This document shows positions 22,876 through 35,448 of a DNA stretch of 64,000 nucleotides, piece after piece. The notes below the pieces were generated by a model. It saw nothing but the letters and a program-made list of their open reading frames with translations, was not told the origin of the DNA and did no database searches. The DNA is from Zeus faber (Eukaryota; Chordata; Actinopteri; Zeiformes; Zeidae). The position numbers and the translations under genes were made by a program. Every line of letters starts with the position of its first letter. Position 1 is the stretch's first letter. Where the stretch lies: the NCBI GenBank assembly GCA_960531495.1, contig CAUIJY010000075.1, positions 1,674,001 to 1,738,000 on the forward strand. The letters run 5' to 3'.

Positions 22876-25800
22876 ACTGGTTGACAAACAACACTTTAGC
22901 AGCACATACTAGTTTATCATTGTATTTAAACTGTCTTTGCGAAAGACTTAAGAAGCACATAATTGTTCCTCATATTAATTAAAGTTATATGGTGTACTGC
23001 AGCATTCTAAATCATGCACGTACAAAGAGGCAATGGTTCGGTGTTTCTCAAATTCAGCTAGACAGCAAATCGTCCAAATTTCTGAAAATGATCATAACTC
23101 GAAAAATACATTTTATATGGGCCTAAAACTGGTTGACAAACAACACTTTAGCAGCACATACTAGTTCATCATTGTATTTAAACTGTCTGACACTGTCACA
23201 TGGAGTAATGACTTAAGCGTTTAACCGATTCGCCTTTTCGACGTTTAAATCGACTGAAAATGCGTTTTTTCCCACGTGTAGACTTTGATGAAAATTATCA
23301 GAACTCGAAAAATACATTTTATATAGGCCTAAAACTGGTTGACAAACAAGACATTAGCAGCACATACTAGTTCATCATTGTATTTAAACTGTCTTTGAGA
23401 AAGACTTAAGAAGCAAAATAATTTTTCCTCATATTAATTAAAGTTATATGGTGTACGGCAGCATCCTGAATCATTCACCTACAAAGAGACAATGGTTCGG
23501 TGTCTCTCTAATTCAGCTCGACAGCAAATCGTCCAAAGTACTGAAAATGATCATAACTCGAAAAATACATTTTATAAGGGCCTAAAACTGGCTGACAAAC
23601 AACACTTTAGCAGCACATACTAGTTTATCATTGTATTTAAACTGTCTGACACTGTCACATAGAGTAATGACTGAAGCGTTTAACCGTTCCACCAAATCGA
23701 CGTTTAAATCGGCTGAAAATGCGTTTTTTCCCACATGTGTAGACTTTGATGAAAATTATCATAACTCGAAAAATACATTTTATATGGGCCTAAAACTGGT
23801 TGACAAACAACACTTTAGCAGCACATACTAGTTTATCATTGTATTTAAACTGTCTTTGAGAAAGACTTAAGAAGCAAAATAATTGTTCCTCATATTAATT
23901 AAAGTTATATGGTGTACTGCAGCATTCTGAATCATTCACCAACAAAGAGACAATGGTTCGGTGTTTCTCTAATTCAGCTCGACAGCAAATCGTCCAAAGA
24001 TCTGAAAATGATCATAACTCCACAAATATATGTTAGATGGGCCTAGAACTCTGTGAGAAACACTTAAGAAGCACATAATAGTTCATCATATTAATTAAAT
24101 TTCTATGCTGTACTGCAGTATTCTGAATCATGCGCCTACAAAGAGACAATGGTTCGGTGTTTCTCTAATTCAGCTAGACAGCAAACGGTCCAAAGTTCGG
24201 AAAATGATCATAACTCGAAAAATACATTTTATATGGGCCTAAAACTGGTTGGCAAACAACACATTAGCAGCACATACAAGTTTATCATTGTATTTACACT
24301 TTCTGACACTGTCACATAGAGTAATGACTGAAGCGTTCAACCGATTCGCCTTTTCGACGTTTAAATCGGCTGAAAATGCGTTTTTTCTCACGTGTAGACT
24401 TTGATGAAAATTATCAGAACTCGAAAAATACATTTTATTTGGGCCTAAAACTGGTTGACAAACAAGACTTTAGCAGCACATACTAGTTTATCATTGTATT
24501 TAAACTGTCTGACACTGTCACATAGAGTAATGACTGAAGTGTTTAACCGTTCCGCCAAATCGACGTTTAAATCGACTGAAAATGCGTTTTTTCCCACGTG
24601 TAGACTTTGATGAAAATTATCTGAACTCGAAAAATACATTTTATATGGGCCTAAAACTGGTTGACAAACAAGACTTTAGCAGCACATACTAGTTCATCAT
24701 TGTATTTAAACTGACTGACACTGTCACATAGAGTAATGACTGAAGTGTTTAACCGTTCCGCCAAATCGACGTTTAAATCGACTGAAAATGCGTTTTTTCC
24801 CACGTATAGACTTTGATGAAAATTATCTGAACTCGAAAAATACATTTTATATGGGCCTAAAACTGGTTGACAAACAAGACTTTAGCAGCACATACTAGTT
24901 CATCATTGTATTTAAACTGACTGACACTGTCACATAGAGTAATGACTGAAGCGTTTAACCGTTCCGCCAAATCGACGTTTAAATCGACTGAAAATGCGTT
25001 TTTTCCCACGTGTAGACATTTATGAAAATTAACATAACTCGAAAAATACATTTTATATGGGCCTAAAACTGGTTGACAAACAAGACTTTAGCTGCACATA
25101 CTAGTTTATCATTGTATTTAAACTGTCTTTGAGAAAGACTTAAGAAGCACATAATTGTTCCTCATATTAATTAAAGTTATATGGTGTACTGCAGCATTCA
25201 AAATCATGCACCTACAAAGAGACAATTGTTCGGTGTTTCTCTAATTCAGCTAGACAGCAAATCGTCCAAAGTTCTGAAAATGATCATAACTCGAAAAATA
25301 CATTTTATATGGACCTAAAACTGTTTGACAAACAACACTTTAGCAGCACATACTAGTTTATCATTGTATTTAAACTGTCTGACACTGTCACATAGAGTAA
25401 TGACTGAAGCGTTTAACCGTTCCGCCAAATCGACGTTAAAATCGGCTGAAAATGTGTTTTTTCCCACGTGTAGACTTTGATGAAAATTATCAGAACTCGA
25501 AAAATACATTTTATATGGGCCTAAAACTGGTTGACAAACAACACTTTAGCAGCACATACTAGTTCATCATTGTATTTAAACTGTCTGACACTGTCACATG
25601 GAGTAATGACTGAAGCGTTTAACCGATTCGCCTTTTCGACGTTTAAATCGACTGAAAATGCGTTTTTTCCCACATGTGTAGACTTTGATGAAAATTATCA
25701 GAACTCGAAAAATACATTTTATATGGGCCTAAAACTGGTTGACAAACAAGACTTTAGCAGCACATACTAGTTTATCATTGTATTTAAACTGTCTTTGAGA

Positions 25801-28800
25801 AAGACTTAAGAAGCACATAATAGTTCCTCATATTCATTAAAGTTATATGGTGTACTGCAGCATTCTAAATCATGCGCCTACAAAGAGATAATGGTTCGGT
25901 GTTTCTCTAATTCAGCTAGACAGCAAACGGTCCAAAGTTCGGAAAATGATCATAACTCGAAAAATACATTTTATATGGGCCTAAAACTGGTTGACAAACA
26001 AGACTTTAGCTGCACATACTAGTTTATCATTGTATTTAAACTGTCTTTGAGAAAGACTTAAGAAGCAAAATAATTGTTCCTCATATTAATTAAAGTTATA
26101 TGGTGTACTGCAGCATTCTGAATCATTCACCTACAAAGAGACAATGGTTCGGTGTTTCTATAATTCAGCTCGACAGCAAATCGTCCAAAGATCTGAATAT
26201 GATCATAACTCCACAAATACATGTTAGATGGGCCTAGAACTCTGTGAGAAACACTTAAGAAGCACATAATAGTTCATCATATTAATTAAATTTCTATGCT
26301 GTACTGCAGTATACTGAATCATGCACCTACAAAGAAACAATTGTTCGGTGTTTCTCTAATTCAGCTAGACAGCAAATCGTCCAAAGTTCTGAATATGATC
26401 ATAACTCCACAAATACATGTTAGATGGGCCTAGAACTCTGTGAGAAACACTTAAGAAGCACATAATAGTTCATCATATTAATTAAATTTCTATGCTGTAC
26501 TGCAGCATTCTGAATCATTCACCTACAAAGAGACAATGGTTCGGTGTTTCTCTAATTCAGCTCGACAGCAAATCGTCCAAAGTTCTGAAAATGATCATAA
26601 CTCGAAAAATACATTTTATAAGGGCCTAAAACTGGCTGACAAACAACACTTTAGCAGCACATACTAGTTTATCATTGTATTTAAACTGTCTGACACTGTC
26701 ACATAGAGTAATGACTGAAGCGTTTAACCGTTCCGCCAAATCGACGTTTAAATCGACTGAAAATGCGTTTTTTCCCACGTGTAGACATTGATGAAAATTA
26801 TCATAACTCGAAAAATACATTTTATATGGGCCTAAAACTGGTTGACAAACAAGACTTTAGCTGCACATACTAGTTTATCATTGTATTTAAACTGTCTTTG
26901 AGAAAGACTTAAGAAGCACATAATTGTTCCTCATATTAATTAAAGTTATATGGTGTACTGCAGCATTCAAAATCATGCACCTACAAAGAGACAATTGTTC
27001 GGTGTTTCTCTAATTCAGCTAGACAGCAAATCGTCCAAAGTTCTGAAAATGATCATAACTCGAAAAATACATTTTATATGGACCTAAAACTGTTTGACAT
27101 ACAACACTTTAGCAGCACATACTAGTTTATCATTGTATTTAAACTGTCTGACACTGTCACATAGAGTAATGACTGAAGCGTTTAACCGTTCCGCCAAATC
27201 GACGTTAAAATCGGCTGAAAATGCGTTTTTTCCCACGTGTAGACTTTGATGAAAATTATCAGAACTCGAAAAATACATTTTATATGGGCCTAAAACTGGT
27301 TGACAAACAACACTATAGCAGCACATACTAGTTTATCATTGTATTTAAACTGTCTTTGAGAAAGACTTAAGAAGCACATAATAGTTCCTCATATTCATTA
27401 AAGTTATATGGTGTACTGCAGCATTCTAAATCATGCGCCTACAAAGAGACAATGGTTCGGTGTTTCTCTAATTCAGCTAGACAGCAAACGGTCCAAAGTT
27501 CGGAAAATGATCATAACTCGAAAAATACATTTTATATGGGCCTAAAACTGGTTGGCAAACAACACTTTAGCAGCACATACTAGTTTATCATTGTATTTAA
27601 ACTGTCTGACACTGTCACATAGAGTAATGACTGAAGCGTTTAACCGTTCCACCAAATCGACGTTAAAATCAGCTGAAAATGCATTTTTTCCCACATGTGT
27701 AGACTTTGATGAAAATTATCAGAACTCGAAAAATACATTTTATATGGGCCTAAAACTGGTTGACAAACAAGACATAAGCAGCACATACTAGTTCATCATT
27801 GTATTTAAACTGTCTTTGAGAAAGACTTAAGAAGCAAAATAATTGTTCCTCATATTAATTAAAGTTATATGGTGTACTGCAGCATTCTGAATCATTCACC
27901 TACAAAGAGACAATGGTTCGGTGTTTCTCTAATTCAGCTCGACAGCAAATCGTCCAAAGTTCTGAAAATGATCATAACTCCACAAATACATGTTAGATGG
28001 GCCTAGAACTCTATGAGAAAAACTTAAGAAGCACATAATAGTTCATCATATTAATTAAATTTCTATGCTGTACTGCAGCATTCTAAATCATGCGCCTACA
28101 AAGAGACAATGGTTCGGTGTTTCTCTAATTCAGCTAGACAGCAAACGGTCCAAAGTTCGGAAAATGATCATAACTCGAAAAATACATTTTATATGGGCCT
28201 AAAACTGGTTGGCAAACAACACTTTAGCAGCACATACTAGTTTATCATTGTATTTAAACTGTCTGACACTGTCACATAGAGTAATGACTGAAGCGTTTAA
28301 CCGTTCCGCCAATCGACGTTAAAATCGGCTGAAAATGCGTTTTTTCCCACGTGTAGACTTTGATGAAAATTATCAGAACTCGAAAAATACATTTTATATG
28401 GGCCTAAAACTGGTTGACAAACAAGACTTTAGTAGCACATACTAGTTTATCATTGTATTTAAACTGTCTGACACTGTCACAGAGTAATGGCTGAAGCGTT
28501 TAACCGATCCGCCTTTTCGACGTTTAAATCGGCTGAAAATGCGTTTTTTCCCACATGTGTAGACTTTGATGAAAATTATCATAACTCGAAAAATACATTT
28601 TATATGGGCCTAAAACTGGTTGACAAACAACACTTTAGCAGCACATACTAGTTTATCATTGTATTTAAACTGTCTTTGAGAAAGACTTAAGAAGCAAAAT
28701 AATTGTTCCTCATATTAATTAAAGTTATATGGTGTACTGCAGCATTCTGAATCATTCACCAACAAAGAGACAATGGTTCGGTGTTTCTCTAATTCAGCTA

Positions 28801-31055
28801 GACAGCAAACGGTCCAAAATTCGGAAAATTATCAGAACTCGAAAAATACATTTTATTTGGGCCTAAAACTGGTTGACAAACAAGACTTTAGCAGCACATA
28901 CTAGTTTATCATTGTATTTAAACTGTCTGACACTGTCACATAGAGTAATGATTGAAGTGTTTAACCGTTCCGCCAAATCGACGTTTAAATCGACTGAAAA
29001 TGCGTTTTTTCCCACGTGTAGACTTTGATGAAAATTATCTGAACTCGAAAAATAAATTTTATATGGGCCTAAAACTGGTTGACAAACAAGACTTTAGCAG
29101 CACATACTAGTTCATCATTGTATTTAAACTGACTGACACTGTCACATAGAGTAATGACTGAAGCGTTCAAACGATTCGCCTTTTCGACGTTTAAATCGGC
29201 TGAAAATGCGTTTTTTCTCACGTGTAGACTTTAATGAAAATTATCAGAACTCGAAAAATACATTTTATTTGGGCCTAAAACTGGTTGACAAACAAGACTT
29301 TAGCAGCACATACTAGTTTATCATTGTATTTAAACTGTCTGACACTGTCACATGGAGTAATGACTTAAGCGTTTAACCGATTCGCCTTGTCGACGTGTAA
29401 ATCGACTGAAAATGCGTTTTTTCCCACGTGTAGACTTTGATGAAAATTATCAGAACTCGAAAAATACATTTTATATGGGCCTAAAACTGGTTGACAAACA
29501 AGACTTTAGCAGCACATACTAGTTTATCATTGTATTTAAACTGTCTTTGAGAAAGACTTAAGAAGCACATAATAGTTCCTCATATTCATTAAAGTTATAT
29601 GGTGTACTGCAGCATTCTAAATCATGCGCCTACAAAGAGACAATGGTTCGGTGTTTCTCTAATTCAGCTAGACAGCAAACGGTCCAAAGTTCGGAAAATG
29701 ATCATAACTCGAAAAATACATTTTATATGGGCCTAAAACTGGTTGGCAAACAACACATTAGCAGCACATACTAGTTTATCATTGTATTTACACTTTCTGA
29801 CACTGTCACATAGAGTAATGACTGAAGCGTTCAACCGATTCGCCTTTTCGACGTTTAAATCGGCTGAAAATGCGTTTTTTCTCACGTGTAGACTTTGATG
29901 AAAATTATCAGAACTCGAAAAATACATTTTATTTGGGCCTAAAACTGGTTGACAAACAAGACTTTAGCAGCACATACTAGTTTATCATTGTATTTAAACT
30001 GTCTTTAGGAAAGACTTAAGAAGCACATAATTGTTCCTCATATTAATTAAAGTTATATGGTGTACTGCAGCATTCAAAATCATGCACCTACAAAGAGACA
30101 ATTGTTCGGTGTTTCTCTAATTCAGCTAGACAGCAAATCGTCCAAAGTTCTGAACATGATCATAACTCGAAAAATACATTTTAAATGGGCCTAAAACTGT
30201 TTGAAAAACAACACTTTAGCAGCACATACTAGTTTATCATTGTATTTAAACTGTCTGACACTGTCACATAGTAATGGCTGAAGCGTTTAACCGTTCCGCC
30301 AAATCGACGTTTAAATCGGGTGAAAATGCGTTTTTTCCCACATGTGTAGACTTTGATGAAAATGATCATAACTCGAGAAATACATTTTATATGGGCCTAA
30401 AACTGGTTGACAAACAACACTTTAGCAGCACATACTAGTTTATCATTGTATTTAAACCGTCTTTGAGAAAGACTTAAGCACATAATTGTTCCTCATATTA
30501 ATTAAAATTATATGGTGTACTGCAGCATTCTGAATCATTCACCTATAAAGAGACATTGGTTCGGTGTTTCTCTAATTCAGCAAGGCAGCAAACCGTCCAA
30601 AATTCTGAAAATACTCATAACTCGAAAAATACATTTTATATGAGCCTAAAACTCGTTGACAGACAACACTTTAGCAGCACATACTAGTTCATCATAGTAT
30701 TTAAACTGTCTGACACTGTCGCACAGAGTAATGACTGTAGCGTTTAACCCATCCGCCTTTTCGGCGTTTAAATCGGCTGAAAATGCGTTTTTTCCCACAT
30801 GTGCAGACGTTGATAAAAATAATCATTACTCAAAAATTAATGTTAGAAGGACCTACAACTGTTTGACAAACAACACTTTAGCAGCACATACTAGTTCATC
30901 ATAGTATTTAAACTGCCTGACACTGTCACACAGAGTAATGACTGTAGCGTTTAACCGATCCGCCTTTTCGACGTTTAAATGGGCTGAAAATGCGTTTTTT
31001 TACTCGACAAATACATGTTTGACCTTTTGTCTGATCCTGCCACACAGAGTAATTC
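22876..31055 (-). repeat. A/B satellite, right domain, outer part
   Basis: Continues the inverted satellite after the LINE, starting in mid-unit at ACTGGTTGAC. The first 360 bases match 14331-14690, including the rare GAGGCAATGG and CAAATTTCTG variants. The LINE therefore split a second copy of that block. Variants such as CTCACGTGTAGAC and GAAGCGTTCAACC recur at 24239, 29160 and 29733. Units from about 30600 outward are the most diverged (GTAGCGTTTAACCCATCC, GCATTTTTT replaced by TTTTTTTACTC), and the last recognisable stretch is CACACAGAGTAAT. Confidence 0.92.
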
Positions 31056-32107
31056 GTGGAGATTTTATTTTTTATTTATTTATTTTCAACCCATCCTGTC
31101 AGCATGCTGGGCATACAACAAAGAGTATTTGCATGCCATTGCATCTAGGACAGAGTTAGTCCGCAAGTGTAGCTCAAGTTCTCCACCTGCAATGCAACAC
31201 TTTATTAATTCTTAAATCATCAAGAACTGCTGCAATAATTCTGTCCAGTGGATGACCTGTAGGATGACAAGAGCACAGTTTTTGGTCAAAGAGAACCACC
31301 ACCAACCCCCCTCTTTGGAAAAACTATTTATCATGTTTGGGTCTATAAACAACTGATCACTACCCCAAGAGGGAGAGAATCATGGCCGGTGAGACAATTA
31401 AACATAGAACCTGAAAACATTTACACAAAAAAATTAACATTGGACGACAACATGTAATGAAAAACAGTTGATTAGGTCCAGGAAAACTGGAATGACAAAT
31501 GGTCACCTGGCCTCTTCCTGTCATAGTTATGGCAGTAAATGAGGGAGAAAAGGAGAGTAATGCAACCAGAAGGCTGCTGGGGTGCATTCAAAGAAGGTGT
31601 GGTGGTGTGTGCATGTGTGTGTGTGTGTGTGATAGGACCGCCTGTCTGTCCATCCCGGAAAACCCCAGTGCTAAATGTGTACTGTTGCCTATTGCAGTCA
31701 AAATTGCGGGGTTGGGGATGCAAGTCCTTCAGGCAAGTCGACCCTGAATCACTCACACCCCTCCTGCCCCGCAGACCCTGGTCTGGTGGAGTGTTGCTTG
31801 GAGTAGGATTCGTGTGCGAGTGTATGCATTCTAAGCCAATATGAGTCGGATTAACATTTCGTAACGGACGAGAAGCACGCTGGGGCAGGAGCGTGACAGG
31901 CAAGATGGCAGCTGCCCGCTGCATCCCCACCTATATAGCTTGCACCCCACCCATCCCGCAAGCCCTAGGCCTATTGTGTGGTGTATTTGTGAATATAAGT
32001 TTTGGCACTGGGAGAGATAGGCGAATCGCGACCAGATCGATGCAGGGGCGCGGCGCCCAAACACACAACCACGCCCCACACCAACACAGTGTGGGGCGCA
32101 CATACAA
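31056..32107. other. 1.05-kb unclassified insert within a decayed satellite unit
   Basis: The satellite stops at CACACAGAGTAAT and seems to resume at TTTTAACCTAACCGCC (32108 on), with only a few bases of the unit lost. The stretch between is unrelated to the satellite. It begins AT-rich (TTTATTTATTTATTTTC), holds a short TG run near 31606-31631, and ends GC-rich with a perfect hairpin at 32072-32098. I see no convincing gene; the ORFs are short, overlap on both strands and match nothing I know. It could be a mobile element whose ends I cannot define. Confidence 0.5.
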
Positions 32108-32152
32108 GCTTTTAACCTAACCGCCTTTTCAGCATTTTAAATCGTCTGACAA
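32108..32152 (-). repeat. Isolated A-unit satellite remnant
   Basis: TTAACC-x2-CCGCCTTTTC followed by AAATCGTCTGACAAT aligns with the A unit at 30951-31000 (TTAACCGATCCGCCTTTTC, then AAATGGGCTGAAAAT) at roughly 80 percent identity by eye. It lies about 1 kb past the end of the array and marks its original outer edge. Confidence 0.6.
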
Positions 32153-33767
32153 TACGTTATCTTCTATCTTCTCTCTTCTATCCTCCTTTCCCTCATGAAA
32201 ATGAGGGAGTGGATGAAGGTAGAGTGTACAGCTCGATCCGGCGTAGTAAGTTGAGTAAGTAAAGGACGTTTATGAAAATGAAAGATGAAGTTGGTTAAAA
32301 CCCATCCCCCCATCCCCAATTGGTTAAAACCAATTAGGATTTTTATTGGAAGAAAACAAAGAAAATAAAAGGAGTTTATTCCAAAAAATGGGTGGAGCTA
32401 TGCCCCATAAATTCAGATGTGCCGAGGAGCTAACTTCATTCTGAACCTACAGAAGACCCTGACACAAAGTAGGAACACAAGACACCTCTAAATACTTACC
32501 TATTAAACGTAACCTTTTATTTTTTTTTTATAATTTACCATACCAACCTTGACATGGCATAATTGCATGAAGCATTAGTAAATTGGTCATTCAAAATTAA
32601 TGTTTAGCAAAACTCTTAACATAAATCATTCTAAATTAATGCTTAGCAAAACTCTTTGCCTACCCACAATCGAGCATAACCCAAATTGAACTCCAATTGG
32701 CTATGGGACACACTCCGAGGCTTGATCAACCACGGGAGGGCCTTCCTCAGGCGAGGGTGTCTAGTGATAATGGTCAAACACCTCATGGTCCTGGGGTCCA
32801 CTACTGATGATGTGTCCCAAAAATTCAGACCCAATCCTGATACAGAAATACAGTTTCAAAACTGATTTAAAAGCCAGATTAAAAAAATCAGTTCCAATAC
32901 AAACACAGAAATACAGTTAAAAACCAACTTAAAAGCCATACTAAAAAATTTAGATGCAACCAAAACACGGTTGTTCTGCCTCCCGGTGCGCCCCCCGCGC
33001 AGTCAGTATTGCAACATCATAGCATTTGGATGATAGTATAATAATATAATAGTAAAATCAGAACAGGCATAAACAGATCAAGGCACACTCAGCCAATCTG
33101 ATCATGTCCCAGACCCGGATTAACATCTCTTCCATCAGCCTCTTCACTGCCCTTGAGAAAGCACAATTTGTGAGATAATTCATGTTATTGTTGTATGTAT
33201 ACAATGTGGGAGCTATGACAACGTATTAACACGTTATCTACATCTGCATAGAGATTGATCGTTTATCTGCATATTTCTCTACTGTTCCACAGTTTTACAC
33301 CGCTTTCATTAACGATACCAAAAGTGCGCTCCTGTCTCTGGGTACTTATTGCAAGAGTGTTTAGCTCGCTGTATAGCCAAGTACAGCTACATGTGGTGAG
33401 GGCTTAAGAGTAAAAAGATTGGCCTCACCTCAAGGCATTGCTGAGAGCAATGATGTCAGAACACCCAGGGCCCACGGAACCCTCAGACCCCTCGAAAGGC
33501 TGAGGCTCCACAGAACTCGTGGGCCCAAACAGACAGCCAGGCTTGGAGGAACGGGCAAAAGGCCTGGACCGCAGTGGCAGTACAACTTTGAGTGCGCAAA
33601 GCGGGCTTGGCAACGCATCCAGCAGGTCCTTCAAGTCGGCCAACAAGGCCATTAAGTCGGGCCAATAAGACCCTTAAATTAGCCAGCAGGTCTATCAAGT
33701 CCAGAAGGTGAAACGTCAGTGCAATCACAGTGGCATGCGCTAGAGCCGCAGTTGCACGTATGTAGGC
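32153..33767. other. No recognisable gene; AT-rich spacer
   Basis: Contains a perfect 8-bp hairpin, AATTGGTT/AACCAATT with an AA loop (32318-32335), an A-rich tract near 32340-32370 and a T run near 32519-32530. A 63-codon minus-strand frame at 32643-32834 opens on TTG and resembles nothing I can name. A Leu/Ala-rich stretch near 33600-33720 is open on the minus strand but has no recognisable domain. I support no gene here. Confidence 0.6.
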
Positions 33768-34363
33768 TGTGAGAGAAAAATGCACATGATCAACTATTTG
33801 AATGAGGTTTTACATGTTTTATACAGGACAATAGCCTTTTGTATGTTACTTAGTTATAAAACTCATTGTCTATGGGTTTTTATGAGTCACTCAGAGTTAA
33901 TATAAAGAGACAAAAAAATTGTCTGTGTGTGTCTGTGTGTAAAAACTGTCTAAAACATTTCAGTTGTAGTATTGGAAAAACCAGACCACATTCCATCCTT
34001 CACTTAACCTTGTGTGGAGATAAGGATAAGGACAAGAGGGACTTAAAAGAGCGTTGTGTGTTTGTTTTATGGTACAGTAGGATTGTGTCTGTGACCGAAG
34101 TTTGACTGTTAAATCACTGTTTGGGGGAACACCCAGGGATATGACTGAGGATCAGAGTTGTAAATGACACCTGACACACAACCTCTCTTTGGTATAAAGC
34201 CCTCTTCGTCAGTAATAGGGGTAGACTGATCAGAACACTGCTTTGAAGCATGACGGTATCTTTCTCTTTATTTTGCAGAATAAATATCTTTAATACTCTC
34301 AGTTTTGTTTTCCTGTAGCGGGCAGATTAACCTCACCGACCACCTAGGATAATTTATCCAACA
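33768..34363 (+). mobile_element. LTR of retrovirus relic A (class I-like)
   Basis: 596 bp bounded by TG and CA (TGTGAGAG...CCAACA). It has a TATA-like box, GGTATAAAGCCC, near 34190 and a polyadenylation signal, AATAAA, near 34280, in the right order for U3, R and U5. A tRNA-Ser-like primer site follows after a 3-base gap. A related LTR start, preceded by a purine tract, lies at 48276. An old fossil. Confidence 0.75.
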
Positions 34364-34573
34364 ATCTGGCGACGATGATGAGACTCTCTTCATGTCCAGG
34401 TTGTGTGCCCAGCGGCAGTCAGAGACCGGCCGTAAGATATCCAACAAGGAGTCGTCTGGACAGGTCCAGCAAAGGCAACACAAGATTCCCGAAAAGTGAA
34501 GGTGACGACTCACTGAGATATTGTTCCGATCAGGGAAGATCTGAGTAAGCTTAAAGATTGAATCAATCTAGAG
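34364..34573 (+). other. Primer-binding site (tRNA-Ser-like) and leader of relic A
   Basis: TGGCGACGATGATGAGACTC at 34367-34386 differs at only about three positions from the complement of a vertebrate tRNA-Ser 3' end (TGGCGACGAGGATGGGATTC, from memory). Its place 3 bases after an LTR-like CA end is what retroviruses show. The leader continues until a hAT end begins at 34574. No coding capacity of relic A is seen on this side. Confidence 0.6.
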
Positions 34574-35149
34574 CAGGGGTCGGGAACCTATGGCTCGCGA
34601 GCCAATTACGGCTCTTTTGATGACGGTATATGGCTCGCATACAATTTTGAGCTAAAATTTTTCATCACAATTAACAAGTAATAAATTATTATTCTGTGTC
34701 ATTTTAAAGTAAAACAGGTAAGAGAAATTACAACTTGAAAATAAAATTCAAAATATAAATGTGGCGGACAAAGTAGTCAAGCACCGGCTGCGGACAACAT
34801 AAAGACTCCGGGGCGCCATTTACTCGGCGCCCTGCCCCTACCGGGTCTCTGCTCAGGCGCAACTTGTGGAAGTCTCTGCCCACAGGTAAGGGCTTAGGGA
34901 AGGAGATGGCTGTGGTGCGCCGACATGGCGAAAGTTTTACTGTTCATTTCAACTTGCGGCACGCAGGCCACAATTATATGTATCACTGAGGATCATTATA
35001 ATAATTGTGGATAATAATGATCCTCTTGGGAGCAGGAGGAATGGCGTTCCACTGCTGGACTGCTTACGAGCCCATGCGCCGATCCCCTCTGTAAGACAGA
35101 CAAACATTAAGAAAACTCCCTGCCTCGAGTCGGACCAATCAGCTGAACA

Positions 35150-35224
35150 AAAGTGGACAGAAGTCGAAAAAACTTCAATATGTATGTGACAAATAATCTC
35201 TTGAACTTGAACTTGAACTTGAAA
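35150..35224 (+). mobile_element. LINE or SINE 3' tail inserted in the hAT relic
   Basis: TATGTGACAAATAATCTC followed by tandem TTGAAC units is the form of a fish LINE (L2- or RTE-like) 3' end. It lies directly before the hAT coding fragment. The 5' limit is unclear; GC-rich sequence from about 35030 may also belong to it. Confidence 0.45.
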
Positions 35225-35230
35225 CTGAAG

Positions 35231-35448
35231 ACCAGCTGATTCTTAAAACTTGGAACGAGCGTCCCGTCACACAGCACACAATGCAGCGTGTGAGTAATGC
35301 CGTATTGACCATGTTTGGCTTTACAAATGCATGTGAGCAGTCTTTCTCGCATCTGAGAAACATTAAGACCATCCTACGCTTAAGTTTAACTGATGGAAGC
35401 CTCAACGCCTGCATTAAGCTTAACCTCACAACGTATGATCCAGACTAG
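35231..35448 (+). pseudogene. hAT transposase C-terminal dimerisation domain, fragment
   Basis: About 72 codons ending at a TAG at 35446-35448. The pattern MFGFTNACEQSFSHLRNI followed by TILRLSLTDGSL and LNLTTYDPD matches the conserved end of hAT transposases of the ZBED5/SCAND3 kind, where CEQ(S/T)FS and LTD-L are hallmarks. The upstream part of the gene, including the RNase H-like catalytic core, is missing. The frame itself reads through, so loss is by truncation and insertion rather than by many point changes. Confidence 0.7.

Larger units (their letters stand above)
34574..35448 (+). mobile_element. hAT-type DNA transposon relic, one end visible
   Basis: Starts with CAGGGGTCGGGAACC and GGCTCGCGAGCCA, typical of a hAT (Charlie-like) left end, and ends in coding sequence of a hAT transposase. 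I found no matching right inverted end, GGTTCCCGACCCCTG, so the element appears truncated on the right. A LINE 3' tail seems to be inserted near 35150-35224. Confidence 0.6.

Noticed and set aside
4318-31055. Canonical CENP-B box in the satellite
   Set aside because: No match to the TTCG-x4-A-x2-CGGG pattern was seen in either unit.
31472-32103. Overlapping frames of 75-152 codons in the 1.05-kb insert
   Set aside because: Both strands are open over the same GC-rich bases; no domain, no splice context.
33425-33785. Leu/Ala-rich minus-strand frames
   Set aside because: No recognisable fold or neighbour support; open in several frames.
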